A stretch of 64,000 nucleotides of DNA, from NCBI RefSeq assembly GCF_000350225.1, contig NW_005179008.1:62001-126000 (forward strand), given 5' to 3'. The notes under the pieces are model-generated. The model was not told the origin of the DNA. It did no database searches and saw only the letters and a list, made by a program, of their open reading frames with translations. Of the stretch, positions 33,042-44,551 are shown one piece after another. The DNA is from Chondrus crispus. Taxonomy: Eukaryota > Rhodophyta > Florideophyceae > Gigartinales > Gigartinaceae. How positions within the stretch are numbered: the first letter of the stretch is position 1; the number at the start of each line of letters is the position of its first letter. A program made the position numbers and the translations under genes.

Positions 33042-35143
33042 ATGCGGGGACAGAACCCCCTACGTGCGGACGATCATGCCCCCTGGCTCGTCAGCGAGCT
33101 GGCGGTATATAACGCTGCGGGTTCATCCGATTCGGAGAGCGCGTCTTCCGATTCTCCCCACGCGATCCACACTGACCCCCCAATTCTTCCCCAACACTCC
33201 CCTGCGAACTCAGAAACCTCCTCCGACAGCGACGACGACATCTCCCTACAGCGGCTCTTCAACCAACCCATGGACGGTCATCGCGACACTTCTGCTGTGC
33301 GCGCGTACAGTCAGCCGTTGAGCCCGCCTCGGGCTCCGGCAGCGGCGCCGGTCGGTCCCACCTTCCAACCGCGGCGACGCCTTCGCGACGGCCTGCAACC
33401 GTCCACTGGAGGGGCGGGGCCCGCCCAAGCGCCAGTTGATTCGCCCGTACCGGTTGGTTCGCCACCGCTGGGCGCCCAAGCAACACGGTCCTCGCCGCTG
33501 CCCCTCGCGGGCGCGGCTCCAAGAACGGTCGAGGCGGACCCGGGGCTCCCCGTGGAGCTGCCGCCGCCTCCCATGTCGCCGCTGCCCGCTGCGGGCACGG
33601 CGCTCACAAGGGCCGCTTCCGAGGCGCCGTACGCGGCGCCGGCGCCGTCGAGTAGCGTAGCGCTTGCACCGGCCGGACGGGGGGCGACAACGTCGCTGGG
33701 GCGGGTATTCACCGCCCCGAGTACCCCGACCTGGCTGCGCAGCGGCGTCGGCTCCGTATGGTCGCTGTGGCCCGGGTCCTCGATGGACCACTGCCGCCGG
33801 CGCGCACGCCGACGCGCCGCGGGTCGCAAGCCTCCGATTACGGTCGAGGAATATGTTCAGCGGAACTTGCTGGACGCGGCGAGGTTCGCGGCCATTCCGA
33901 TGGTGCGCGCGATCAAGACTCCGTCCGGGCGCGGTGCCGTGGCGCAAGAGAACCGCGCCGGCGCGTGGAAGGCGCGATGGCGTCACGCTCCGTGTCGGAC
34001 GCCGGCCGCAGCGGGCAGTGACTTGCCCTATGTCCGCTGCGAAGGCGAGGAAAAGTACCACGTCTCGCTGCTGAACCTCTTCGGTCGGTATCGCCGCTAC
34101 GAGGGCATCGCGCCCGACGTCCGCTTGGTGGCGTCCGCTTGGTGGCCTTTCCGCGGCCTTTCGACAGCTGGTACAGCGTTGCGAACCGAGCGCGGTGGGG
34201 TGAGGACGCAGCGCGCGAGAGTCGGCTGCGCTGGCGCCGGGTGGACGATTTCTTCCACATGTGGCACAGCACCGAGTTTTTCTCGGTGCCCAGCGCCGCG
34301 CGGCGCGGCCTGTACCCCGCGCTCCCGACGAACTGGTCGACGTTCGAGGCGCCGGAGTACCTGTGCGTACCGACGCCGAGCGTCATGGCGTACGTGGCGG
34401 CGCATTGGTTGCCACTCGGCCGATCGGAATCCGCGGAAACGGAGCGAACGTGCGTCTTGGTGCACGCGATCATGCTTTCCGAATGGGCGGTCTTGGCCTT
34501 CCTGTGCTTCTTACACGCCGCTCGCGAGGGACTGCCGTTCTTCACGAAGTGTCGCGACCCGCGGCTGATCGCGCGGCGCGAGGAACCCTTCGGTGAGCGC
34601 GGCCTGCTCTTCCGCCTCTCGGCGGGGCTCATCGATTTAATCCGCTCGGTCAGTATCGCGGAGATCCTCGAGGGTACGGCGTTTGACGCGACGTACGCGG
34701 CGCAGCTGTTGGCCTTCACCGAGGGTATGGATTGGAGCGGCCGGCCGGACTTCGTGTGGTTCAGTTGGAACCAGCGGTGCACCTTACCGATGCCCTCCGG
34801 AGCCGAGGCCGAGACCGGTGCCGATGGTGGCAGCGCGGCCCCCGGTCCAGCGGACGCGACCGTCGCGGTCGACGTGGACGGCGCAGTCAACACAGGCGAC
34901 GCGGGTGACACGGGCGGATTGCTTGCCGATGCCGATGTCGCGCCGCCGCGCGATGCTGGAACCGGTGCGGTGAGAAGCATCGTCGAGACTGCGGTACCGG
35001 CCCGCGGCGGATCCGCTCGCGTGGCCTCGATCCAGAGCGACTCACCGAAGGGGTTGGTACCAGAGCGGCGCGACTTAAGAGAACCCCCCGGTGTCGTGGG
35101 AATTTCGGCCCCACCTCAAGCCCCCCACACATCAGCGTGGTGA
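33042..35143 (+). pseudogene. Antisense accessory ORF of El-C
   Basis: The ORF starts at an ATG 92 bp inside the 3' LTR and runs opposite to gag-pol. The N-terminal 200 codons are rich in P, A and S (disordered), then come KPPITVEEYVQRN and a folded-looking region. The frame is lost at a 14-bp tandem duplication (34,118-34,131 and 34,132-34,145) and continues in another frame to 35,143. The second part shares a series of motifs with the antisense ORF of El-H: (S/T)EW followed by a helix, then EG(M/V)DW and DFVWF. No known domain is recognised. Such extra ORFs between pol and the 3' LTR, some antisense, are known from plant Ty3 elements, but I cannot link this one to them. Confidence 0.7.
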
Positions 35144-35175
35144 CCGGTACCGAAGGGGATCATCGTCCCGTTCTG

Positions 35176-35568
35176 ATGCCGCCTCCTTCCGCTCCGCAAC
35201 CGTCCGGCCGGTCTTCCCCGGAGCGCCTCCGTGAGGAGGCCGCGTTCACTGCCGTGCAGTACGCTTGGTCCTTCGAGGGGGCAACAGTTCCTTCGTCGGT
35301 TGAGCAGGCGCTGCTGCAGGCGCGCGAGTGGATGCACCAAGTCAAGCAGTTGAAGACGACCGTCGCGGCGCTCCGAGAGGCCTCCACCGCGGCGGAGCGT
35401 GAGCGCGTCGAGCATCACGAGAAGCTCCGCGGCGTGCAGGACATCCTCGCGGTCGTCAGCCAACGTCTCGCGGCGCCGCCGATGCCTGCCGATACGGTCG
35501 GGGCCTCGCGCCCCGCGCCCGAAGATGCCGCGGCGGCTCCGCCGGCTAAGCGCACGCGTCGTTCTTGA
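35176..35568 (+). CDS. Second antisense ORF of El-C, coiled-coil
   Basis: After the stop at 35,143 another frame is open to 35,568; its first ATG is at 35,176 (130 codons). It contains a probable coiled coil (QALLQAREWMHQVKQLKTT, then ALREASTAAERERVEHHEK) and ends in a basic nuclear-localisation-like tail (PPAKRTRRS). The open frame overlaps the end of the upstream ORF by a few bases, so it may instead be the C-terminus of that protein after a frame change. No homologue was seen in the other elements. Confidence 0.5.
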   Translation: MPPPSAPQPSGRSSPERLREEAAFTAVQYAWSFEGATVPSSVEQALLQAREWMHQVKQLKTTVAALREASTAAERERVEHHEKLRGVQDILAVVSQRLAAPPMPADTVGASRPAPEDAAAAPPAKRTRRS

Positions 35569-35733
35569 GCCCCGACCCGTTGGTCGCCCCCTTTCGCGTA
35601 GCCCATTAGGGGCCTCGCTTCCCATAAACCAGACCGATTAACGGTGATCCTATCACTTGTCCGCGGCGCGCGCGCGCGGCGATGCGCAGCCCGTGATGGC
35701 GAAGTCGTCTTGACGATGTGGCCATGCGGGACC

Positions 35734-37416
35734 TCAGGGCGCGCTACGCTTGCGCACGTGCCCGCCCTTGGCGCGTACGCCAATACCGTCGATGAACGGC
35801 TGCGGGACCTCCTCGGAGGGCTCGTAGGTGTCGTCCGAAGCGGTATATCCATACCACCGGACCTTGTAGGCGATCCCGCCGCGCGTAGTACGGTGTCCGA
35901 CAATGCGATCAACGACGTACTCCGCTCTTGGCGTTGCGGCTTGTGCGTCCGATTCGGTCGATGTGGCCGGGGTGACGGTATCCCCCGGCCCGCGCAGCAT
36001 CTTCGTAACGCGGTCGATGCTCACGCGATTTTCCACGCCGTCCTGCTCGATGAGGACCGTGGTGTCCGTAGCGGAGTGCACGCGAAACGGACCCTCTGTC
36101 TTCGGTAGTAGTTTGACGGAGAGCTCGTCCGTTCCGGTCGTACCTTGCGCACGCGTGCGTCGCTCGACGGTTGTCAACGGGCGGGGCGGGCGATCAACGT
36201 AGACAAAATCGCCCGCCACAACGACCGGACGGAAGCGGACCTTCTTGTCAAAATTGTCCTTGTACCGCTTTCGCGATGCGGTTAATTTCGTCCGAGCACG
36301 GTCGAGCGCGTCGCGAAGCTTGCGCAGCGTAGCGCGCTTGTACTGCACCGGGGTCCGTGGGTCCTCTCGATGGGTCCCCGCGTCCTGCGGTACAGTACCG
36401 GGGAGAATTAAACCGGACGGTGGCCGCGTTAACACTAGGTCGAACGGAGTCGTCTCCGTCGACCGGTGGACCTGCGTATTGTACGCGAAGGTCAGCGGCT
36501 GCACGTAATCGTCCCAATCGCGCTGGTGCTCCTCCACGTAGTGCCGGAGGCGTTGCACCAGCGTGCGATTGAACCGTTCGGTCTGCCCATTCGACTGGGG
36601 GTGGTAGGCCGTCGTGAGATAATGCCGCACCCCCAGGAGGGCACATACCGCGTCTAAGAAGTTCGCAGCGAACTGAGGGCCATTGTCGGTTAGTACGTAG
36701 CGCGGCGCTCCGTAAACGTAGACCCAGTTGTCCAAAAACGCGTTTGCGACGACCGAAGCAGTTGTGGTCCGGAGCGGGATACTGCGCGTTAGCTTGGAGA
36801 ACCGGTCGGTAATTACCAACACGTGTTGGTTTCCGTGCGCGGTCTTGGGCGGGGGCCCCAGGAGGTCCATCGCTACAAACTCCAAGAGGCCCGCCGCGGG
36901 GAACAGCTTGAGATCCTTTTGGTTCTTGACAAGCGTCCCGCGGGTCGCAGCACACAAGGTGCAATTCCGTACGGTCGAAAACGCGTCGCTGGCCATGTGT
37001 GGCCAGTAGTACTCCCTGCGAAGGGTGTAGTACATACGCGTCGCTCCCGGGTGACCTGCCAACCTCGGATTGTGTGCCAGGTACAGTACCCGGGGGCGCA
37101 ACCGAGTCGGTACCACGCGCTGCAGGGTCCCGTCCAGCGGGGACGTCCTCACGAGAAATCCGTAACGGTCGATGTCGAACTTCGAGTTCGGCGTCCCGAC
37201 GGTTTCCGCGGCGAAGCGACAGAAGGCGTCCTCAGCTTGTTCGCGTATAAATTCCTCAACCGAGATGGACGCAGCGTCGCGTTCCTCGGGAGTTATCGCG
37301 AGCGCGTGACAACCGTCCGGACGGTCTTGCGGCGGGTCCCAGTCTACATTGTCCAGGAGGGCCTCGCTGCCCTCATCGTACTGGACCGCGAAGCACGGGA
37401 CCTCATCATCGACCGG
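35734..37416 (-). pseudogene. El-C integrase with chromodomain
   Basis: The zinc region is complete (HNPRLAGHPGATRMYYTL, later CTLC). All three catalytic residues are present (FVAMDLLG, VLTDNGPQF, NGQTERFNRT). A GPF module (TEGPFRVHS) and a chromodomain (EYVVDRIVGHRTTRGGIAYK, VRWYGYTASDDTYEPSEEV) follow, ending RKRSAP. The domain itself has no stop. It is cut from RNase H only by a TAA at 37,419-37,417 in the linker. This is the best preserved integrase with chromodomain in the window. Confidence 0.93.
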
Positions 37417-40106
37417 TTAGGTATCTCCTCCATCGGTACGTAAGCGCGATACGCCGTCCGCGAGTTCGTGCTTGACGCCTGGGCGGTACTGTACCTCGTA
37501 GTCGTACTCCGCCAAGCGCAGGCGCCAGCGAGCGAGCCGACCGGAACTGTCCGCTAAATTGAGGACCCAGCGTAGGGCCTCGTGATCCGTGCGGAGGTTG
37601 AACGCGCTTCCGTATAGGTACGGCCGTAGGGTGAGGATGCTCCACACTACGGCCAGGCATTCCTTTTCGGTAGTCGTATAATTGCGCTCCGCATCGGTCA
37701 ACGCGCGGCTCCAATATCCGATCGGTCGGGTACCTCCATCGGGTTGCTCCTGTAGAAGGGCGCAACCCACTTGGTGTCCGCACGCGTCGGTGTCCAGCGT
37801 ATATTTCCGTCCGTAGCGGGGCAGCGCGAGGATTGGCGGCGACACGAGGCGCCGCTTCAATTCCTCAAACGCCGCGTATTCCGCATCGGTTAAGATCTCG
37901 AACTCGTAGGGCTGATTCTTGCCGGTCTTCTTATTCAGCGGCGCGGCGATCTTCGCGAATCCTTGCACAAACCGTCGGTAAACGTTGCACATCCCGAGAA
38001 AGGATCGCAGTTCCATTTGGTTCGTAGGCGCGCGCGCGCGCTCGATCGCGATGACGTTGCGTCGCTCCACCTCCAACCGTCCCGGACGGATGACGTGCTC
38101 GAGATAGGTTACGGAGGTGTCGAAAAACGCGCACTTCGCCAATTTTAGCGACACGCCCGCGGTATGTAGAAGCCGTAGTACCTAGCGCACGTGTGCCATA
38201 TGTTCCGTAACGGTTCGCGAGTAGACGATGACGTCATCGAGGTAGACCAACGCGGTCTCCCATTTCACGCGGGACAGGATGATGTCGACCGCTCGTTGAA
38301 ATGTCGCGGGCGCGTTTTTGAGACCGAACGGCATGCGTAGAAAGCGGTAGAGGCCCAAGTGCGACGCGAACGTCGTTTTATCGCGGTCCTCCTCGGCGAT
38401 CTCCACCTGCCAATACCCGCTATTACAGTCTAGCGTGGTAAAGACAGTGGCATCGCCGAGCGAGTCGATACATTCGTCCATGCGCGGTGGTGGGTAGGAG
38501 TCGCGAACCATAACGGCGTTTAGCTTGCGATAGTCCACGCAGAACCGCATGGTCCCGTCCTTTTTAGGGACGAAGACCACGGGGCTCGCCCACTCGGCCG
38601 ATGTCGGTTCGATGACTCCCGCGCGCAGCATGCGTTCGATTTCCTTCTTCTCCTTCTCGCGCGCGATGGGTACGGCTCGGTAGGTTGCTTGGTAGATCGG
38701 CTTCGCACCGGGCTTCAGCTCGATGCGATGCTTCGTAGCATCGATCTTACCCTAGTGGCCGGACCACATGTCCTTGAACTCGGACAGCATGTCCATAATT
38801 TCCGACCGGACGGTACTGTCTTCTGCACCAATATGGACGTCTTCTTCCCACGAGCGGGTCTTCTCCGCGTCCGTATCGGTCCGCTCATCCGCGTTAGCGG
38901 GATTGCCACTGTGGGCGTCGTGTGTTTCCGGTTCTTTGCGTCGCGCGCCTCCTCCCGTAGCGGTGGTGGATTTAATTCTGCCATCGTCCGTAACGGGTCC
39001 TTCTCGTCGCGCACCTTCCCCCGCGGGTGAGGAATTAATCCTGCCTTCGTCCATAGCGGATTCTTTGCGACGCGCGTATCCTTCCGTAGCGGTGGAGGAT
39101 TTTCTTCTGCCATCGTCCGTAACTGGTTGTTCGCGTCGCGCCTGTTCCTTCGTAGCGGTCGAGGAATTATTTTTGTTCCCTCCCCCTTTCTTAGCGTCGG
39201 CCTCTCCGGGGGCCGACAAGCCAAGTGTCAGGATGTGTGTGGGGGATGGCAACGCGAGACCGACAACGGTATGCTTGGGGACGTGGACCGCGCGGTTTCC
39301 GAAGTTGCTAACGAGCACCGTAAACGGCTCGCCCGGGAAGAGGTCCATGACCCCCTGGGCCATCAGGCATAAATTCTTATGCCCCGTTTTGGGGTGGTTT
39401 TGCAGGAATCAAAGCCCCCCAACCGGTGTTGCGACGCGTACCATCGCTTGGGTCATCGGGGGTATCGTGACCCCCTTGACCACGCGAATTTTCCGTGACG
39501 GTACGTTCGTCGGGAACTGCGCGCCCTTCCGGTCGTCCGAATTTTCCTCCTGCGGGAGCTGGTGGGACGGTCCCCTCGAGGCCATCTTGCGGTCGTGCCT
39601 CGAGGGTGTGACTCCCGTCAGCGCTACGGACGGCGCATGATTGAACAACACCTTCCTCTGCGGTGGCAGGATCGCCTTCACGTGGCGATCCAGGAACGTG
39701 GTTCCGAGGATACAGTCCACCGCAAGGTTGGTGACGACCAAGAACGGTACGCGCGCGACGAACTCACCAATCCGGACGTACAGCTTGAGCTCGCCGAGAG
39801 CCTTCATCGACCTATTCGAAGCTTCGATGAGCGGCGGGCTCCGCGCGGACTGGATGGCAGCGCGCCACGGTTCTGCCACACAGCGTAGGTGTATTAGATT
39901 CGGGCCGGCGCCCGAATCTAGAACCGGCGTGATGGCGCGCATCATCGCGCGTCGTTGTCCGACCGTTGCGGTGACTTTATAATTTTGCTTCTTGAAGAAG
40001 CAAATTGCCGCTTCGTCCGTTCGGCTCTGCGATTGCGCGCGTACCGAAGCGGTCGATGAGGTGCCTTGTTTATTGAGGCTTGGCACGAGGAAGATCGTCG
40101 ACGCCT
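37417..40106 (-). pseudogene. El-C protease, RT and RNase H
   Basis: All parts lie in one frame, which also continues into integrase. The protease has LDSGAGPN near 39,910. RT has EWASPVVFVPKKDGTMRFCV, MPFGLKNAPATFQ and LVYLDDVIVYSR near 38,240; RNase H has LDTDACGHQVGCALLQ, ERNYTTTEKECLAVVW and RTDHEALRWVL. Between protease and RT is a hydrophilic spacer with repeats of the type ARR(K)E.V.DDGR (38,920-39,170). In-frame stops lie at 39,411-39,409 (TGA), 38,754-38,752 (TAG), 38,184-38,182 (TAG) and 37,419-37,417 (TAA). No frame change is needed to read across. Confidence 0.92.
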
Positions 40107-42600
40107 CTACGCGTCCTCCCCGGCTTCCCCCGTCAACCCAAGGTCCTCGGGCCCCTCATCCGTCAGCGGTCGCGCGGATTCTTCCGATTGGACGGCCTCG
40201 CGCGGCTCGACCACGTTGATGCCCGTGGGAGCCTGCGCACGCCAATTTCGCCAAGCGGACGGCGGCTGCCGCTCGAATGGCGAACCCGGACGGAGACCTT
40301 GGCGGATCCGAAACTTTTGATAATTGGCCTCGCGGGCCCGCAAAAGCTTCGACCGCAGCGCGCTATCCGCCACCACAGGACATCGCTCCTGTCGGTGGGT
40401 CAGGTCCAGACAGAACCGACACGGCGGGGGTCCAGGTAATCCTTGGTTGAAGAACCGGACCCGCTGGTTCTGTACTGGCCTTCCGTACGGATGTGCGCGC
40501 GCGTCACCGTGTTGGGCGGGCGCCATCGGTGCGCCCGCCGGGGACGAGGCAGGTGACGGATGGTAGCTAGTCGGCGGCGAGCTAAGCGAGCTCGGCGTCG
40601 CCGACTGGTCCGTCACCGCCAGTATCTCCTCCGTTTCGGTTCCGCGCGCTGTCGGGAGTTCAGATAGGGACTCGACCGACAGCACGGGCCTTGTCCGCGC
40701 GTTGCGCGTGAATCTTCTCACCGAATCGGACGGTGCTTGAGGCGACGCGAACGAGGTCGCCTGTCTTCGAGCCGAGCGGTGCCTCTCGCCTATCTCTTGC
40801 GCGTAGCGTGCCACCGCTTGGTAGTCCACGCCCGGATGCGTCGCGAGATAATTCCGCACCTGCGCGCACGTCGCTGGCAGAAGTCCCTCAACGAAAAGGG
40901 AGTTCAAGCGCCTGTCCGAAAATACGGTGCCGCAGCGCAACGCCTTGTCCCACAACTGGTTACTGTACACCTCCTCCGTCATATTAGAGCTCTGACGGAA
41001 GGAGGTGACATCACCGACCGCTTCGGAAATAACTTCGTCCGTCGCGTACGTGCGTAATAAAAAGTTAACAACTTCCGCGTAGGTTTCGAGCATATCGCAC
41101 TGCTCCGCATCGACCGCCATGGTGTTCCCGTGTAGCCTGGACTGGAGCAAGGCGTGAGCCTGCCCGGTCAAATAGAACTGGAAACACCATACGGCCGCGC
41201 CTTGGCTGACCCCATTGTGGTCGCAGGCCATCTTGAAGCGCGCGAGAAACCCTAGCACTGCGATTGGATCTTGACCACCAAATGTGTGGGTTTTCAGCTG
41301 GACGTCCAACTTCTTCCGATAACGGTTACCTCGCCGCGCGGTACTCGCGTCGTAGAGCGCGCGCTGCGATTTTCCAGCCTATACATGCGGTAGTCGACGG
41401 CCTTGGTGAACAGGTCGTTCAGCGGCCTGATCACCGGCAACCGTTTCGGATCCCGCCTCGGGGCAGACTGGCGGTCTCTGCCCCTGCGATGGCGGTCTCC
41501 TTCTCTGCCGGGGCTACTGTAGCCCTCCGGATCGGAGTCTTCTCGCCGGAACCGACGTCGGTCGCGCGCATTGCGCCCTCCGCGGTCGCTTCTGCGCGAT
41601 CCGTCCGACTCGGTGTCCTCGTCATCGGAGGGGTATCCACCTCCTCCGGCATCGCGGTATCGCGTATAGCGTCCTTCGCGGTTATCATCGGAGGGGTAAT
41701 CGACCCCTCCGGCATCGCGGTATCGCGCGTAGCGTCCGTCGCGGTTCTTGCGCGTCGCCCTGTGGCGACGTCTTGTGTCTTCTTCCTCGGAGGGGTTTTC
41801 TGTACCCTCCGAGGTGTAGCCTTGAGCGCCGGGTGCGCTTCTTCTGCTCGACCGATACGGCTGTCGCTTTTTTGTCGCGAAGCGCCCCAGGCCGTTTTCT
41901 GTCCCGCGCGGGCCAGCCGTATCCGTATCGGCGAGTACGGGAGGGCCATTTTCTGTGGGCCCTCCTGTAGCACCATAAATTGGTGGGAGGTAAATGGTCT
42001 TACCCTCCGGGTGAGGGGCCATTGTACCGATCCCGGGTGCGGCGCCGATCGGTTCAGCGTGCGTTAGCGTACAATCCGGAGCGGTTGAGTCGCGCTGCTC
42101 ACGTGCGTCGACTCCTGCTCCAGCGAAGGTCGTGGCCAGACGATTGGCCACGGCGGAGCTGATCGCTCCCTTTAGAGCCGTACCGGACGGGGATTCTTCA
42201 TCCACAGTGGTGAGCGCGGTCACCACCTCGCATTGGACTTGAGCGGGTAGAAGTTCGTCCAAAAGCAGTGGTATCGCGCTGCGTACGTGCGCGTCCACGA
42301 GCGCGGGCACCGTTCGGTCGAGGCATACGCGCGCTACCAGGGGGGAGTTCCGTAGCGAGGAACTCCTCGACCCAGGCCTGGATGCGCGGCTGAATCGCGT
42401 CGACCATCCATTCGACGCGATTCTCAGTGCCTGCCGACCCGGCCGGCGTAACATCCGATGCGGACGCTCGCGTGCGGCCCGGTCGCGGTGGCGGTCGCAG
42501 CAGGGTTTCCGGGTTCTCCACCCAGGGCGCAGTACGCCACTGCCACTGCGGGTGCTCAGACGCCCGGAGGCGGAGTCTCCCCTTCTTCCGGTCGGTTCAT
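40107..42600 (-). pseudogene. El-C gag
   Basis: A likely ATG is at 42,600, but the first 80 codons change frame (near 42,550 and 42,350). A long frame then covers the charged, R/D/E/S/G-rich N-terminal half. A second frame from 41,309 to 40,107 carries the gag capsid-like region (QDPIAVLGFLARFKMACDHN and the following helices) and a CCHC zinc knuckle (CRFCLDLTHRQERC, near 40,400). Gag stops with TAG at 40,109-40,107 while pol is open in the -1 frame at that point. The break at 41,300 makes gag non-functional. Confidence 0.85.
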
Positions 42601-42708
42601 CGTCGAATACGCTTCGCGATCGACGCGGTGATTTCTCAACCTTTTCCGTCCGTACGGTTCTGCGCGCGATCGGGCGACTACGCGTGCGGCTCAACCTCAA
42701 GAGTTATA

Positions 42709-42726
42709 CCCTCCACAAGAGTACCA
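42709..42726 (-). other. Primer binding site of El-C
   Basis: On the minus strand TGGTACTCTTGTGGAGGG starts three bases inside the LTR edge. It differs from the TGGTCTCCCGACC site of El-A and El-E, so El-C uses another tRNA primer. An identical copy lies at 23,652-23,669. Confidence 0.85.
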
Positions 42727-42729
42727 AAA

Positions 42730-43399
42730 TGTGGGATAACTCCTCCCCGCCCTGGGTTGGGTGAGAGGCAGAGGCTTTAGCGAGGGAGCACGCGGCGTGG
42801 ACGCGACGCGCTAATTGAACCGATCGGACGAGCTCGCGAAGAGGGAGTGACTCACTGGCCGGTTACGCGCAGTCGCCCCGTGGTGCGTGAACGGGAGCGA
42901 CCGGTAACGGGTTAGAAGCCAGCGCGCGCGATAGACAACCGAAACGGACGTATATAGGCGCGAAAGGGACGGGGGCGAGCTTGCCCCCGTTTACTGGTGT
43001 GGACGGGTGCCAGGTCTTAACCCCGCAGAGGGACGCCTCGGACACCTGTCCCAGTACAGTAGTACAGTACCTGCTGCCTAGGGCGTGCCGGGTACTGTAC
43101 ACAATTAAAAAGGTAGCGCCATAATTACTACTACCGCACGGACGCTGCTACTACACGTGTGCACTACTGTACACGCGTGTTGCTTACGGACTACTGCACG
43201 GACGACACGTGTGCTAACGCGCACACGTAACACGCGTAGGCTACCGCTCGGACGACACGTGCACTACTGTACACGTACGCCAGATTACGACCGCTCGGCA
43301 TGCGCGTGCGCTCGCTACACGTGGGCACAACCGCCCACGTGTATACCGTACACGGCCGTCCGATGACCTCCGCGCGCTCGCGCCGGTCATTATACTACA
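42730..43399 (-). mobile_element. 5' LTR of El-C
   Basis: This 670-bp copy has the same ends and block order as the 3' LTR. It differs by scattered substitutions and by lacking the short insertion near 32,578. Its outer edge is followed by the CCCAC duplication and then by the second part of the inverted solo LTR. Confidence 0.95.
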
Positions 43400-43404
43400 C
43401 CCAC

Positions 43405-43671
43405 CAGTAAACTGGGGCAAGCTCGCCCCCGTCCCTTTCGCGCCTAATCTACGACCGTTCGGTAGTTTACCCGCGCGCTGGCTTCTAACCCTTTACCGGT
43501 CGCTCCGGTTTGCGCACCACGGGGCGACTCCGCGTAACCGGCCAGTGAGCCTCTCCCTTTTCGCGAGTTCGCCCTTATCGGATCTATTCGCGCCGCGCAT
43601 CGGCGTCGCGTGCTCCCTCTACAAGGCCTCCGCCTCTCACCCAACCCAGAGAGGAGAGGAGTTATCCCACA
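43405..43671 (-). mobile_element. Solo LTR-C (inverted), right part
   Basis: This is the reverse complement of the 5' portion of the LTR-C family, ending GAGTTATCCCACA. Together with 31,811-32,265 and one copy of CCCAC it forms one complete LTR-C copy. It is followed by CGGCA, the second copy of its own target duplication. Confidence 0.92.
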
Positions 43672-44551
43672 CGGCACACTTCTTGCAGGCTCAACTTTGA
43701 CGACGCGGTGATCGTGCTGAGGAATCTGACCCAGACAACCTCAATGGATGCTCCCCAGTTCTCCATGAAGGACGTCCAAGCTTTGGTTGATCGCAAAGTC
43801 AAGTCCCTCATTGGCACCCATGGAAGGCCTGGCTCTGCAAGTATCTTCGATAGGCTATCTGAAGTCGGCTCACGTCATGGGCAGAAGAAGGACACTCGAA
43901 TGGGTCCACCCTCTAGCCCTAGTAACGCATCTCGGGGCAGTCGCAAGAGGCAGCCGTCTTCAGATCAAGAGACCCAATCCATTTGCTATGACTGCGGAGA
44001 GCGTGGTCACTACAGAGGGGCAGCGGAGTGCAAGGAATCCAGCACCTTCACCAAGAAAAAGAGGACACGCCGAGACCCCAGTGACGGGGGCTCGGGGGCA
44101 CATCCCTCGTTTTTTCGTAGAGACGCAGGCGGCTCGTCAAACAGGCGAGCCTAGTCAGCCACCCCCAAGCCACCTCGGATATTAATGAGAGAATCCCGGA
44201 TCAAAATCCCATTATAGATCCGGGATGTCCCGGCAGTGTTGGAGGGATTGCTTGCGCCGCAGCCCCCTGCACTGCCATCAACATTCCTTTCAAACTTCGA
44301 AGTCTGGACTTTGAAACGTTCTTGCACGGATATGGCAAGAACTGTAGGGACGCCGAGGTCACTAGTGGGGTTTGGGATCTCCCCGTGACCGACATGAGTG
44401 GGACGGAGGGCAAAATTCCGTTCTACGTCACGAGAGGAGATGGGTTCCGGGTTTTGGGTAACGAGATCCTTCACCGTTCGTACCAGCTTGGACCGGAGAA
44501 CCTTTTGGTTATTCCGAAAGGCGTGAGAAACCTCTCGTCAAAACGTCTCAC
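43672..44551 (+). pseudogene. El-G gag end and protease
   Basis: A zinc knuckle (CYDCGERGHYRGAAEC, 43,983-44,030) lies in a basic region. From about 44,212 a frame reads IDPGCPGSVGGIA, a version of the D-x-G-C...SV.G active-site motif found in copia-like proteases, and continues to GDGFRVLGNEIL, the second conserved protease block (LG..IL). This frame ends at 44,572 within sequence that starts with TGTAGCATAAACCCC at 44,552. That string matches the ends of the LTR-S family, so El-G is probably cut here; no RT or integrase follows. Confidence 0.65.

Larger units (their letters stand above)
32266..43399 (-). mobile_element. El-C: full-length Ty3/gypsy chromovirus, 11.1 kb
   Basis: Two direct LTRs (32,266-32,950 and 42,730-43,399) are flanked by a perfect CCCAC duplication (32,261-32,265 and 43,400-43,404). 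On the minus strand come primer binding site, gag, protease, RT, RNase H, integrase, chromodomain and polypurine tract. On the plus strand, between integrase and the 3' LTR, lie one or two accessory ORFs. Pol is in one frame throughout but has four in-frame stops. The LTRs are very similar apart from a few substitutions and one short insertion near 32,578, so the insertion is fairly recent. Confidence 0.95.

Noticed and set aside
33246-35132. Long minus-strand frames opposite the El-C accessory ORF, e.g. 33,246-34,061 and 33,913-34,980
   Set aside because: They are rich in R, P and A as expected for the shadow of a GC-rich coding strand, and they show no motifs, unlike the plus frame.
40083-40120. 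Programmed -1 frameshift between El-C gag and pol
   Set aside because: The frames do differ by -1, but I see no canonical slippery heptamer, and gag is already broken elsewhere; not enough to claim it.
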